NCBI GenBank assembly: GCA_004297935.1
Contig: SCRE01000015.1
Coordinates: 1-64,000, forward strand
Reading direction: 5' to 3'
DNA: 64,000 bases
From: Microbacteriaceae bacterium
GTDB taxonomy: Bacteria; Actinomycetota; Actinomycetes; Actinomycetales; Microbacteriaceae
Shown here: piece by piece, positions 6,227-15,063 of the stretch
How the letters are laid out: the number at the start of each line of letters is the position of its first letter
How positions within the stretch are numbered: position 1 is the first letter of the stretch
Position numbers and translations under genes: made by a program
Notes under the pieces: generated by a model
What the model saw: only the letters and a program-made list of their open reading frames with translations
What the model was told of the DNA's origin: nothing
Databases searched by the model: none

Positions 6227-7588
6227 CTATTCGACCACCGACGCGGCAATGATCGACGCGGCCGTTTCGCGGCCGACGCGGATAGCGCCGTCGACGTGCT
6301 GGTAGCCCTTGCCCGCGACATCGCTGCAGGAGAGCCAGATCGGGCCAACCGGCATCCGTAGATCACTGCCGTAGCGCGCCAGGCCGCCGAGGTCGAAGCT
6401 GGCGGCGTATGCGCCACGCGTCCACTCCTCGCTGCCCCAGTCGCTCTCGTAGTAGACGACCGGCGTCAGCGCCTTCTCGCCGTAGTAGTGCGAGAGCGAC
6501 TCGAGGATGCGACGCTCCCGCCCCTCTGCGCTGTCCGCGAAGACGCCGTCGGCCTTCTCATCGGAGACGAAGCCGACGAGCGTTCCACGATCGTCGCCAT
6601 GATTGGTGTTGTCGTACGCCTCGTGCACGAGTTCGTACGGGCTGAACGCCGTGCCGGAGAGGCCGTCCTCCCGCCAGAACGGCGTGTCGTAGACGGCATG
6701 CACCTTGATCACGAAGCCCATCGACAGGTGCTGGTGCAACTGCTGCTGCCGTCTCGGCAGCGGCGGCGTGAACGCGATCCGACTGATCAGCACGGGCGGC
6801 ACGGCGAGCACGGCGAAGCGTGCGGCGACCTCGAGGTCGTCGGTTGACGCGGTCACGCGATCGTCGCCCCAGCGCAGCGCGCGCACCGGCTCTTCGAGAT
6901 GCACGTCGTCACCGAGTTGCTCGGCCAGCAGCAGCGGAACACGCTGCAGCCCGCCGACCACGCGCTTGTCGAGGATGAAGTCCGCGTCGACAAGATGGCT
7001 GAAGCTGCCCGCACTGGCCGCCATCAGCAGGGCCTGCAGCGCGGAGAACGCGTAGGCGGGCTTGGTGAGCATGGCGCCGGCGATGAACATGCCGATGTTG
7101 TCCTGCGCCTCAACATCGTCGGTCTGCGTCTGCAGCCAGCGGCTGAACGAGATCTCGTCGAGCGCCTTCGCCCGCGGATGCGCCCACGGGCGATCCGGGT
7201 CGATCTCGGCGACCAGGGCGTCCAGCTTCTCGATCAGGCTGATGATCTCCTGCTCGGTGCGTGCCGGCACCGGGAAGATCTCGCCGTCGAAGCGGTGCAG
7301 CGCGCCATCGCGGTCGAGGTACACGTTCTTGCCCTCGCGGTAGCGCGAGTAGGTCTCGAGGCCGAGCTCAGTCAAGGTGCGCTTCAAGGCATCCTGATCC
7401 GGCGAGACCCACTGGCCGCCGATTTCGAGCGTCGCTCCGTCGATGTCGTTGGTCCAGAGGCGTCCGCCGACCCGATCGCGGGCTTCGAGCACCGCAACGC
7501 TCAGGCCCGCCTTCTTCAACTCCGTTGCTGCGGTGAGACCGGACGCGCCGGCCCCGATGATGACGACGTCGCGACTGATCGTGGACAT
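6227..7588 (-). CDS. FAD-dependent monoamine oxidase family protein
   Basis: A 453-residue flavin amine oxidase. The N-terminal dinucleotide site is GAGASGLTAATELKKAG, followed by LEARDRVGGRLWT, and the C-terminal FAD-closing segment is YQHVDGAIRVGRETAASIIA. The layout and length match bacterial flavin monoamine oxidases, including putrescine oxidases of actinobacteria; the substrate cannot be told from sequence. No signal peptide is visible, so it should act in the cytoplasm, oxidising an amine to an aldehyde with release of ammonia and hydrogen peroxide. ATG 7588 has AGGAG upstream. It stands alone, with a repeat-rich gap on each side. Confidence 0.88.
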   Translation of the reverse strand: MSTISRDVVIIGAGASGLTAATELKKAGLSVAVLEARDRVGGRLWTNDIDGATLEIGGQWVSPDQDALKRTLTELGLETYSRYREGKNVYLDRDGALHRFDGEIFPVPARTEQEIISLIEKLDALVAEIDPDRPWAHPRAKALDEISFSRWLQTQTDDVEAQDNIGMFIAGAMLTKPAYAFSALQALLMAASAGSFSHLVDADFILDKRVVGGLQRVPLLLAEQLGDDVHLEEPVRALRWGDDRVTASTDDLEVAARFAVLAVPPVLISRIAFTPPLPRRQQQLHQHLSMGFVIKVHAVYDTPFWREDGLSGTAFSPYELVHEAYDNTNHGDDRGTLVGFVSDEKADGVFADSAEGRERRILESLSHYYGEKALTPVVYYESDWGSEEWTRGAYAASFDLGGLARYGSDLRMPVGPIWLSCSDVAGKGYQHVDGAIRVGRETAASIIAASVVE

Positions 7589-7760
7589 GGTGGCTCCTGT
7601 GCTGGCTGTTGTGCTGACCGCGCGGCCGGATCGAGTGTCCCGCCGCCTCCATGCTATTCCCGCCGATTTTCCGGCTGTTGTGGGCGATCAAGGGCAGGTC
7701 GAGATCTCGACACGCCCGCCACGGCAGGCGCGAGCCCGCCACGGCACTCCATCGATAGGA

Positions 7761-9137
7761 CTATCCGGCTGGTGTCGGCGGGCGGGGGTTGGAGATGTGC
7801 ACCATCTCGTCGCGCGGCACGACCTTGATCCGGGTGCGACCCTCTGCCTCGCCGAGCGCCAGCTCATGCTGGTCGAGGTTGTGCCAACCGTCGAGGTTCG
7901 TGTACTCGATGCCGCGCTCGTTCAGCATGGCGACGACGGATTCCTCGCTCGGCTCCGTCGGCGCCCACCAGTTGCCCTGGTCGTTGATGATGTGCTGAAC
8001 CGTTTCCATCGCATCCGATTTGGTGTGACCGATCAGACCGACCGGGCCGCGCTTGATCCAGCCGGTCGCATACACGCCGTAGAACTGTTCGTTGTCGCTC
8101 TTGCGCAGCACCTGGCCTTCGCGGTTCGGGATGATGCCGTGCTTCTTGTCGAAGGGTATTCCCGCAAGCGGCGACCCGAAGTAGCCGACCGCGCGATACA
8201 ACCCCTGGATCGGCGTTTCGCGCATTTCACCGGTGCCGACCACGCTGCCCTGACCATCCGGCCTCGTCCGTTCGTATCGGATGGCCGCGACATGGCCGCT
8301 CTCGTCGCCGACGATCTCGACCGGCCGTGCGAAGAAATGCAGATGGATGCGCCGGCTCGCCTGGCCGACGCTCCGTTGCCGCCACTGCTGCAGGATGCGA
8401 TCGATCACCATCACCTGCTTGTTGCTGGCGATTGCGGTGCGCGCCGCGTCGCTGTAGTCGAAGTCCTCGTCGTCGAGGATCATGTCGACGTCACGCAATT
8501 CGCCGAGTTCGCGCAGTTCGAGCGGGGTGAACTTGACCGACGTCGGCCCGCGACGCCCGAAAATGTGCACGTCCGTCACCGGCGACGCGTGCATCACCTC
8601 GTACACGTTCGCCGGGATGTCGGTCGGGAGCAGGTCCTCGGCGTGCTTGGCGAGCATCCGTGTCACATCCAGTGCGACGTTGCCGTTGCCGATCACCGCG
8701 ACGGAGGCTGCGGTGACGGGCCAGCTGCGCGGCACATCCGGATGTCCGTCGTACCAGCTCACGAAGTCGGCTGCACCGTATGACCCCTCGAGCCCGATGC
8801 CGGGGATGTCCAGGTCGACGTCGTGCACCGCACCGGTCGCGAAGACAACCGCGTTGTAGTGCCGTTTGAGGTCGTCGAGTGTGATGTCCTGGCCGTAGCG
8901 CACATTGCCGAACACGCGGATGACCCCGCGGTCGAGCACCTCTCGCAACGCGGTGATGATGCCCTTGATGCGGGGATGGTCCGGGGCGACCCCGTAACGC
9001 ACGAGCCCGTACGGTGCGGGCAGCTGCTCGAACAGGTCGATCGACACATCGAAGTTGCGCTCCGCCCGCAACAGGATGTCTGCGGTGTAGATCCCTGCCG
9101 GGCCGGCACCGACGATGGCCAGCCTGAGCCTGGTCAT
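7761..9137 (-). CDS. fprA: FprA-type ferredoxin/adrenodoxin-NADP reductase
   Basis: A 458-residue FAD enzyme that passes electrons between NADPH and ferredoxin. Landmarks: FAD motif VGAGPAGIYTADILL at residue 8, PYGLVRYGVAPDHP, the NADP motif VIGNGNVALDVTRML, and the late signature GWIKRGPVGLIGHTKSDA. Length and order match mycobacterial FprA. I chose ATG 9137 because GAGAGGAAG precedes it and the Rossmann fold begins at once; an upstream extension lacks support. It starts 17 bases after the polyprenyl synthase stop, so it is probably the third gene of a menG-synthase-fprA operon. A direct repeat of GCCCGCCACGGCA lies downstream at 7713-7746. Confidence 0.92.
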   Translation of the reverse strand: MTRLRLAIVGAGPAGIYTADILLRAERNFDVSIDLFEQLPAPYGLVRYGVAPDHPRIKGIITALREVLDRGVIRVFGNVRYGQDITLDDLKRHYNAVVFATGAVHDVDLDIPGIGLEGSYGAADFVSWYDGHPDVPRSWPVTAASVAVIGNGNVALDVTRMLAKHAEDLLPTDIPANVYEVMHASPVTDVHIFGRRGPTSVKFTPLELRELGELRDVDMILDDEDFDYSDAARTAIASNKQVMVIDRILQQWRQRSVGQASRRIHLHFFARPVEIVGDESGHVAAIRYERTRPDGQGSVVGTGEMRETPIQGLYRAVGYFGSPLAGIPFDKKHGIIPNREGQVLRKSDNEQFYGVYATGWIKRGPVGLIGHTKSDAMETVQHIINDQGNWWAPTEPSEESVVAMLNERGIEYTNLDGWHNLDQHELALGEAEGRTRIKVVPRDEMVHISNPRPPTPAG

Positions 9138-9154
9138 ATCTTCCTCTCTGCGGG

Positions 9155-10219
9155 TCAGCTCGAACGCTCGACGATGGTGTCCGCGAAGCGCGCGAGAGCC
9201 TTCTTGACGGGTCCGGCCGGCAGAGGCTCCAATGCCGCAACGGCTTCGCGTGCCCATTCGTGCGCCTCTGCGAGCGTTTCGACGGTGACGTCGTGTGCGC
9301 GCAGAGCGGCGACGGCGTCAGCCACGTCGACGTCATCCGGCGCACCGATGACCTGGGTTTCGAGGCGCTCGAGCAACGACGCGGCGGAGGCATCCGCAGG
9401 CGCGCGTTCGCGCAGCTTGAGCAGTGGCAGCGTGGCAACACCCGCGCGCAGATCCGTCCCGGGGATCTTGCCCGTCGTCTCCGCCGCAGAAGCCAGGTCG
9501 ATCACATCGTCGATGAGTTGGAACGCCACGCCGATCTTCTCGCCGAACGTCACGACCGGCAGCTCGTACCCGCTCGGGGCGTTCGAGAAGACGACGCCCA
9601 TCTGCGCTGCGACCGCGATCAGCGACCCGGTCTTGTCCGCGAGCACACCGAGGTAGTGCTCGATCGGGTCCTCATCCGGTTCCGGCCCGATCGTCTCGTG
9701 CAACTGACCGAGGCAGAGCCGCTCGAACGTGTCGGCCTGCAATCGGATGGCCCGTTCGCCGAGGTCCGCCACCAGTTTGCTGGCTCGAGCGAACAGCAGG
9801 TCGCCGGTGAGCACCGCGACGGAGTTGCCCCACACGGTCTGCGCGCTCGGCACGCCGCGCCGCATCAGCGCCTCGTCCATCACGTCGTCGTGGTACAGCG
9901 ACGCAAGGTGGGTGATCTCGACGGCCTCCGCCGCGGTGATCACCTGCGGGGTGTTTCCATCGCCGAGCTGCGCGGTCAGCAGTGTCAGCATCGGGCGAAC
10001 GCGCTTGCCGCCGGCCTTGAGAAGGTAGCGAGCGGTGACATCCGCCAGTTGATCGGCGTAGCGCATCTGCGCGTGCAAACCCAGCTCGACGGTGTCGAGC
10101 CCTTCCTCGATTGCCGCAGCGAACGCCTTGTCCTCGCCGGAGGCGAAGATGCGTTCCGTCAAACCGAACTGGCTCGACAGCGTGCTCCCTCGCCGCATCA
10201 GCGGAATCGATGAGGCCAC
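9155..10219 (-). CDS. Long-chain polyprenyl diphosphate synthase
   Basis: A 354-residue trans-prenyltransferase that builds the menaquinone side chain by adding isopentenyl units. Both Asp-rich motifs are present: DDVMD in SLYHDDVMDEALMRRG and DDVID in FQLIDDVIDLA; GGKRVRPML is the substrate-binding entry. Homologues are annotated as heptaprenyl to decaprenyl synthases, and chain length cannot be read from sequence. The start is GTG 10219, overlapping the menG stop by one base with AAGGGG just upstream. Its place after menG links it to menaquinone rather than carotenoids. Confidence 0.93.
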   Translation of the reverse strand: MASSIPLMRRGSTLSSQFGLTERIFASGEDKAFAAAIEEGLDTVELGLHAQMRYADQLADVTARYLLKAGGKRVRPMLTLLTAQLGDGNTPQVITAAEAVEITHLASLYHDDVMDEALMRRGVPSAQTVWGNSVAVLTGDLLFARASKLVADLGERAIRLQADTFERLCLGQLHETIGPEPDEDPIEHYLGVLADKTGSLIAVAAQMGVVFSNAPSGYELPVVTFGEKIGVAFQLIDDVIDLASAAETTGKIPGTDLRAGVATLPLLKLRERAPADASAASLLERLETQVIGAPDDVDVADAVAALRAHDVTVETLAEAHEWAREAVAALEPLPAGPVKKALARFADTIVERSS

Positions 10220-10986
10220 TACATCCCCTTTTGCTTCTTCTGCAATGGTTTCGCGTTCTCCGGCAACGACCCGGCGTCCTTCTGCACCGGTTTCATGCCG
10301 CGGTGCAGCGCGACGATTCCCACCGTCAGATTGCGGTAGGCGACATCCGCGAAGCCGGCCTCGCGCAGCCATCCGCTCAGTACGCTCTGGTCCGGCCAGT
10401 CGCGGATCGATTCCATCAGATAGTCGTAGGCGACCGGGTTCGACGACGCAAGCCGCACCAGCACCGGCATCGCGTAGCGGAGATAGCCGAAGTACCCGGT
10501 GCGAATCAGCGTCTGCGGTGGGCGGGAGAACTCGCAGATGACGACCCTGCCGCCCGGCTTGACCACCCGGTGGAACTCGGCGAGTGCTTGTTTCGGGTTC
10601 TCGACATTGCGCAGCCCGAACGAGATCGTGACCGCATCGAAGCCGTCGTCGTCGAACGGGAGTTGCGTCGCATCGGCCTGAACGAACTCGATGAACGGGT
10701 TGGCGGCGTGACGCAGACGACCGACCTCGATCATGCCTGCCGAAAAGTCCGCCGCGGTGACGAACGCGCCGTTCCTGCTCAGCGCAGCACTGGACGTGCC
10801 CGTGCCCGCCGCCACGTCCAGGATGCGCTCACCCGGCTTCGGCGCGACGGCTCGCGTCGTGGCGACCCGCCACAACGCGGCGTTGCCCATCGACAGCACG
10901 GTGTTGGTACGGTCGTAGTGGGTCGAGACCGTATCGAACATCGCCGCGACCTGCGACGGCTGTTTGCTGAGGTCGGCCTTGCTCAC
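10219..10986 (-). CDS. menG: Demethylmenaquinone methyltransferase MenG (UbiE family)
   Basis: A 255-residue SAM-dependent methyltransferase performing the last step of menaquinone synthesis. It shows the family entry VAAMFDTVSTHYDRTN, SAM motif DVAAGTGTSSAAL and the UbiE signatures FGLRNVENPKQALAEFHRVVKPG and DYLMESI. The GTG at 10986 follows a TAAGCT hexamer (10994-10999) by seven bases with no ribosome site, suggesting a leaderless transcript. It heads an operon with the polyprenyl synthase and fprA. It is divergent from menF. A basic Gln/Lys-rich C-terminal tail (KPLQKKQKGM) is an oddity. Confidence 0.95.
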   Translation of the reverse strand: MSKADLSKQPSQVAAMFDTVSTHYDRTNTVLSMGNAALWRVATTRAVAPKPGERILDVAAGTGTSSAALSRNGAFVTAADFSAGMIEVGRLRHAANPFIEFVQADATQLPFDDDGFDAVTISFGLRNVENPKQALAEFHRVVKPGGRVVICEFSRPPQTLIRTGYFGYLRYAMPVLVRLASSNPVAYDYLMESIRDWPDQSVLSGWLREAGFADVAYRNLTVGIVALHRGMKPVQKDAGSLPENAKPLQKKQKGM

Positions 10987-11100
10987 GGTTTCAAGCTTAG
11001 TTGGGGTTTCGCGGCGCGTTCGCTGCGTGCCCGGACCGTGACTATCGGGCCGATCATGCGGTGTCGGCAAGCATGCGGCACTCCGGCGTAGGCTGATCCT
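10987..11100. promoter_or_regulatory. Divergent leaderless promoters of menG and menF
   Basis: Two -10 hexamers face outwards: TAAGCT (minus strand, 10994-10999) for menG and TAGGCT (11089-11094) for menF, each six or seven bases before a GTG start. No clear -35 box is visible for either. A shared control region would coordinate the two ends of the menaquinone pathway. Confidence 0.6.
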
Positions 11101-12351
11101 GTGACCGCAACAGCAACCGGCGTGCGGGCGCTGAGCGTCGAAACCATCCCCCTCGACGATGTGCGCCAGCTCATTCCTTTTCTCGACGCCCGTCATCCGC
11201 TGCTTTGGCTTCGCAAGGGCGAGGGCATCGCCGGCATCGGCGAGGCGCTGCGCTTGGAGTTCTCCGGACCGAATCGCATCGCGGATGCCGCAGCCGCGTG
11301 GCACGAGCTGCAAGCGGCATCCGACGTTCTCGACCCGATCGCGCTGCCGGGTACCGGGCTGGTCGCATTCGGCGCATTCGCGTTCGCGGCGACGAGCGAG
11401 AGCACCAGCGTGCTGATCGTGCCGCAGACCGTCATCGGCCGACGCAACGGACGCAGCTGGATCACCCGGGTGCGGTCTGCGGAGGACGGTTCGGCCTACG
11501 CGCATGTGCCGGGGCCGACGCCGTTCGGCGCGGAGTACCGCTTGACGATGCTGCCCGGAAAGCTGAGCCCGGCCGGCTACACCGACGCGGTGCGTTCGGC
11601 GCTGACCCGCATCGACGCCGGCACCCTCGACAAGGTCGTGCTCGCTCGCGACGTGCGCGCCCACCTGCCGTTGGAATCCGACGTGCGGCGCGCCCTCGTC
11701 GAGCTGGCCCTCGGCTACCCGGACTGCTGGACCTACGCCGTCGACGGCCTGCTGGGCTCGAGCCCGGAAACCCTCGTGCACGTGCACCATGGTGCGGTCG
11801 ACGCACGCGTGCTGGCCGGTACGATCTCGCGTGGCGCGGATGCGGCAGCCGACCACGAGGCTGCGGTGACGCTCGCCACCAGCCCCAAAGACCGCGAAGA
11901 GCACGACTTCGCCGTGCGCAGTGTGCTCGACGCGCTCGCCCCGCACACGGCGGCGCTCACGGCCAGCGAGATGCCGTTCACCCTCAAGCTGCCGAACCTG
12001 TGGCATCTGGCGACGGATGTCTCCGGTCGCCTCACCGACGGATCGAGCGCCCTCGACCTTGTCGCCGGACTGCACCCGACGGCGGCGGTCGCCGGTAGCC
12101 CGACGGGTGCCGCGCTCGCGCTGATCGATGAGCTCGAACCGTTCGATCGCGGTCGCTACGCCGGCCCCGTCGGCTGGATCGGCGCGGATGGCGACGGCGA
12201 ATGGGCGATCGCACTCCGCGGTGCGCAGGTCGAAGCCAACGGCAACATCACCGCCTACGCTGGCTGCGGCATCGTCGCCGGTTCGGACCCCGAGCGCGAG
12301 CTGGCCGAGACGATCATGAAGTTCCGTCCGGTGAAAGAGGCGTTCGGGTAG
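11101..12351 (+). CDS. menF: Isochorismate synthase MenF
   Basis: A 416-residue chorismate-utilising enzyme converting chorismate to isochorismate, the entry to menaquinone. Family motifs in order: DKVVLARDV, GSSPETLV, AGTISRG, SPKDREEHDFAV, LPNLWHL, LHPTAAVAGSPTGAAL, YAGPVGWIGADGDGEWAIALR and AGCGIVAGSDPERELAET, which hold the Mg- and chorismate-binding residues. A siderophore or salicylate role (EntC/DhbC type) is possible from the fold, but the surrounding men genes make MenF the best call. The GTG start has TAGGCT six bases upstream and no ribosome site. Transcribed towards menD, which runs the other way. Confidence 0.93.
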   Translation: MTATATGVRALSVETIPLDDVRQLIPFLDARHPLLWLRKGEGIAGIGEALRLEFSGPNRIADAAAAWHELQAASDVLDPIALPGTGLVAFGAFAFAATSESTSVLIVPQTVIGRRNGRSWITRVRSAEDGSAYAHVPGPTPFGAEYRLTMLPGKLSPAGYTDAVRSALTRIDAGTLDKVVLARDVRAHLPLESDVRRALVELALGYPDCWTYAVDGLLGSSPETLVHVHHGAVDARVLAGTISRGADAAADHEAAVTLATSPKDREEHDFAVRSVLDALAPHTAALTASEMPFTLKLPNLWHLATDVSGRLTDGSSALDLVAGLHPTAAVAGSPTGAALALIDELEPFDRGRYAGPVGWIGADGDGEWAIALRGAQVEANGNITAYAGCGIVAGSDPERELAETIMKFRPVKEAFG

Positions 12352-12412
12352 GTCCGGGCGCGGCCGGCACGCTCGCGGTGCAAGCGCCGAACTTTCGCAT
12401 GCCCGTTCTGCC

Positions 12413-14224
12413 TCAGCGTGAGAGCGGGATCTCTAAGATGCTCGGCCCGTCGATCGGCGCCGACAACGCGTTATCGAGCTTGCCATGCGTGCTCGCACGG
12501 GAGTACGCCCAGCCGTATGCCTTCGCCAACGCCTCGACATCGACGTGCTGCGCGGTGAGCAGCACGCGGTCCATGGCTGCCGCCGGAGCCGTCCGGGCGA
12601 CCTCGAGCGCGTCGAAGATGGTGCCGCCACCGTCGTTGCCGACGATCACCTGGATGCGCGGACGCGACTCGCCTGCTCCGAACGCGAGCGCCCCGGTATC
12701 GTGCAGCAGGGCAAGGTCCCCGAGCAGCACGCGCGTGACTCCGGCCGATTCGTCCGCCTCGTACGCGAGCGCGATGCCGATCGCTGTGGCGATCGTGCCG
12801 TCGATGCCGGCCAGGCCGCGGTTCGCATGAACCCGGATGTTCTTGCCGGGCACGCTTCGATCCGCCTCCCGGATCAACCGGGATGCGCCGAAAACGAGCC
12901 TGTCGTGGGGCCAGGTGAAGCGCCACAGCGCTTCGGCGAGCATCCGCCTGGTCACCGGGGCGCGCACTGCCGCCAGCTCGCTCCTGGCATAGCTGATGCG
13001 ATCGGCAGGGCTGTTCGACCGCCCTGCTTCGACGTCCGGTGCGGCGTGGGTGGCGTCGCCGACCAGCGAGGCCTCTGCGAGCCGCCGACTTGCGACGACC
13101 CACCGGCCGACCCATTCCCGGGCAGCCCGCGCCGACGGGTCGATGGCGGCGTCGAGCGTGACTGCGGCGACGGCGCGTGCGCGGCGACCGGGGTTGTAGA
13201 ACTCCTCGCCGTGCGGCGCGACCACGATCGCCTCGACGTCGTCGCGGCTCAGCAGCGCGGGAATCTCACGGCTGAGCGTCGGGTGCCCGAACACGATGGC
13301 GCGTTCCACCCGGCCGCCGAATTCCACCGCGCTGAGCAGTTCACGATAAGCAATGATGAGGTGCGGACCGAAACGGGAGCCGCTGGTGATCTCGGCGAGT
13401 AGTGGCCAGCCGCCGGCGTTCGCGAGCGCTTCGGCCTCTGCCCCCGCCCCGTGGCCGGCGACGACGACGGTGCGCGGGCCTTCGGTGAGCATGACAGTGG
13501 GGCGTCGCGCGTCGGGTCTCGAGGCACGAGCAGGTCTCGAAGGGCGACCAGCGACGGCAGACGGGGTCTCGATACGCTCGCCAGCGCTCGCTGCTCGACC
13601 AGCGACGGCAGACAGGTCGGGCACGGTGGCAGACAGCGGCTCGCGGAACGCCACATTCAGGTGCACCGGGCCCGGCATCGCCGCGACGTCACCTGGCGCA
13701 GCCGCGGTGTCACCAAGCGCAGCCGACCAGGCGCGTGCGGCAAGCGCGGTGGCGGAATCCGCTTCGTCAGGTTCGCCGGTCGGGGCAGGCACATCACACG
13801 CGAGCCGCACAGCGGTGCCGTAGAGCCCGGCCTGCCGGGTCGTCTGATTCGCCCGGATGCCGCGCAACTCGCTCGGCCGATCAGCTGTCAGCACGATCAT
13901 CGGCACCCCGGAGTGATGTGCCTCGAGCACGGCGGGATGCAGGTTGGCCGTCGCCGTCCCACTCGTTGTGATCACGACAGCGGGCACGCCGGACTCCACC
14001 GCCAGCCCGAGGGCAAGGAAACCGCTGACCCGCTCGTCAATGCGCACGTGCAGTCGAATGGCGCCGACCCGCTCCAACTCGGCGGCGACGAGAGCGAGCG
14101 CCTGCGAACGGGAGCCCGGGCTGAGCACGATGTGCCCGACGCCGTGCTGCACGAGCGCACTCAGCAGCGCGATCGAATAGTCGCCGGCGGCACTCGCGCG
14201 CTGCGTCGATGGGCCTTCAGGCAT
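12413..14224 (-). CDS. menD: SEPHCHC synthase MenD with an internal repeat-derived insertion
   Basis: A 603-residue thiamine-diphosphate enzyme joining 2-oxoglutarate to isochorismate. The N-terminal domain has SPGSRSQAL and [26 protein letters not shown] follows; the C-terminal ThDP/Mg part has [29 protein letters not shown] and [11 protein letters not shown]. Length is slightly above normal. Residues 204-243 ([20 protein letters not shown]...) are low-complexity and encoded by a REP-like repeat, lying at the start of the central domain where a flexible linker can be tolerated. ATG 14224 overlaps the stop of the upstream membrane protein gene by eight bases, so the two are likely co-transcribed. 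Confidence 0.94.
   Translation of the reverse strand: MPEGPSTQRASAAGDYSIALLSALVQHGVGHIVLSPGSRSQALALVAAELERVGAIRLHVRIDERVSGFLALGLAVESGVPAVVITTSGTATANLHPAVLEAHHSGVPMIVLTADRPSELRGIRANQTTRQAGLYGTAVRLACDVPAPTGEPDEADSATALAARAWSAALGDTAAAPGDVAAMPGPVHLNVAFREPLSATVPDLSAVAGRAASAGERIETPSAVAGRPSRPARASRPDARRPTVMLTEGPRTVVVAGHGAGAEAEALANAGGWPLLAEITSGSRFGPHLIIAYRELLSAVEFGGRVERAIVFGHPTLSREIPALLSRDDVEAIVVAPHGEEFYNPGRRARAVAAVTLDAAIDPSARAAREWVGRWVVASRRLAEASLVGDATHAAPDVEAGRSNSPADRISYARSELAAVRAPVTRRMLAEALWRFTWPHDRLVFGASRLIREADRSVPGKNIRVHANRGLAGIDGTIATAIGIALAYEADESAGVTRVLLGDLALLHDTGALAFGAGESRPRIQVIVGNDGGGTIFDALEVARTAPAAAMDRVLLTAQHVDVEALAKAYGWAYSRASTHGKLDNALSAPIDGPSILEIPLSR
13508..13610. repeat. REP-like repeat inside menD, copy 2
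   Basis: GGTCTCGATACGCTCGCCAG and CGCTCGCTGCTCGACCAG at 13564-13603 match the intergenic repeat family. Short pieces (GGTCTCGAAGGGCGACCAGC, and GACCAGCGACGGCAG twice) flank it. The reading frame of menD stays open through it. Confidence 0.8.
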
Positions 14225-14606
14225 CCCGTCGGCCGGGCTGGTCGGACTCGCCGTTGTTCTTCTTGGTCTCGTCGAGTTCGGCGAGCTCTCTCTCCATCTG
14301 GCGGATGCGTTCCTCCTGCTCACGGGAACGCTTCGGGTTCTTCACCGCTGCCTTGCCCAGTCCTCTGAGGAACTCCGGATCGTCATCCGGGGCGACGTTG
14401 CGCGCGTTCGTCGCTGAATTCTTTCGACCGCGACCGATGAGGAACCAGAGCGCATTGCCGATCAGCGGGAACAGGATGGCGACGATGACCCACGCCCATT
14501 TGGGCAGTCCACGAACGCGATCGCGGTCGAACAACGCACAATCCACAATCGTGTAGATGTACACCACAGCAATCGCTACAGCGAGCGGCACCGCAAGTCG
14601 GACCAT
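14217..14606 (-). CDS. Small membrane protein with PLDc_N domain
   Basis: A 129-residue protein. Two hydrophobic segments (about 4-22 and 37-57) with the motif [26 protein letters not shown] are the PLDc_N family: two transmembrane helices first described at the N-terminus of cardiolipin synthases but here on their own. The C-terminal half is charged and helical ([17 protein letters not shown]), a likely cytoplasmic coiled coil. The ATG follows ATCGTA/TACGAT (14613-14618) by six bases, so it is probably leaderless. It precedes and overlaps menD. In many actinobacteria a similar gene lies by the men and cytochrome c maturation genes; its role is unknown. Confidence 0.85.
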   Translation of the reverse strand: MVRLAVPLAVAIAVVYIYTIVDCALFDRDRVRGLPKWAWVIVAILFPLIGNALWFLIGRGRKNSATNARNVAPDDDPEFLRGLGKAAVKNPKRSREQEERIRQMERELAELDETKKNNGESDQPGRRDA

Positions 14607-14670
14607 AGCTCAATCGTAGCCCTTGAGTACTTCACGGTTTCCCGAAGGTTACTGTCCGTACACTGTGTGT
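14607..14670. promoter_or_regulatory. Divergent leaderless promoters, PLDc_N gene and DUF4229 gene
   Basis: TACGAT (minus strand, 14613-14618) and TACACT (plus strand, 14659-14664) each lie six bases from a start codon. The whole region is only 64 bases, so the two promoters probably share their -35 region. Confidence 0.6.
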
Positions 14671-15063
14671 GTGAAAGCCATTCCGCACTGGATAACCTAC
14701 ACGGCGCTTCGACTGCTCTTGATCATCGTGCCACTCGTGATCCTGATGCTGCTCGGGCTGCCGTGGTGGCTGTCGGCCATCATCGCCGCGGTCGTCGGAC
14801 TGTGCCTGTCATACCTGTTGCTGACCGGGCCACGCCACGGCCTCGCGCGTGATCTCGAAGCCGCACGCAAAGGCGCGAAGGATCGCACCCCGGCCAAAAA
14901 GCGCATCCGCGAGGACGACGACTTCGAGGATCACCTGGTCGACGACGTGTCGACCGCCGGTACGGCGACACCCGAATCGGCGGCATCCGGTTCAAAAAGC
15001 GAACGCAGTACCCAGGGCGACACCGTAGACAAGTCCGACGATCCCGGTCAGCTGCAGCACTAG
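14671..15063 (+). CDS. DUF4229 membrane protein
   Basis: A 130-residue protein with two transmembrane helices at about 10-29 and 33-51 (ITYTALRLLLIIVPLVILML and WLSAIIAAVVGLCLSYLLL), followed by an acidic, disordered tail. The pattern 'YT-LR---------L' is that of DUF4229, common in actinobacteria beside menaquinone genes. GTG 14671 directly follows TACACT plus six bases, which favours it over an upstream in-frame start. Its last 72 bases overlap the 3' end of menA on the other strand. Function unknown. Confidence 0.8.
   Translation: MKAIPHWITYTALRLLLIIVPLVILMLLGLPWWLSAIIAAVVGLCLSYLLLTGPRHGLARDLEAARKGAKDRTPAKKRIREDDDFEDHLVDDVSTAGTATPESAASGSKSERSTQGDTVDKSDDPGQLQH

Noticed and set aside
6400..9100. 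Long open frames opposite the amine oxidase and fprA genes
   Set aside because: They are by-products of high GC at third positions; no ribosome site and no known protein, while the opposite strand encodes clear enzymes.
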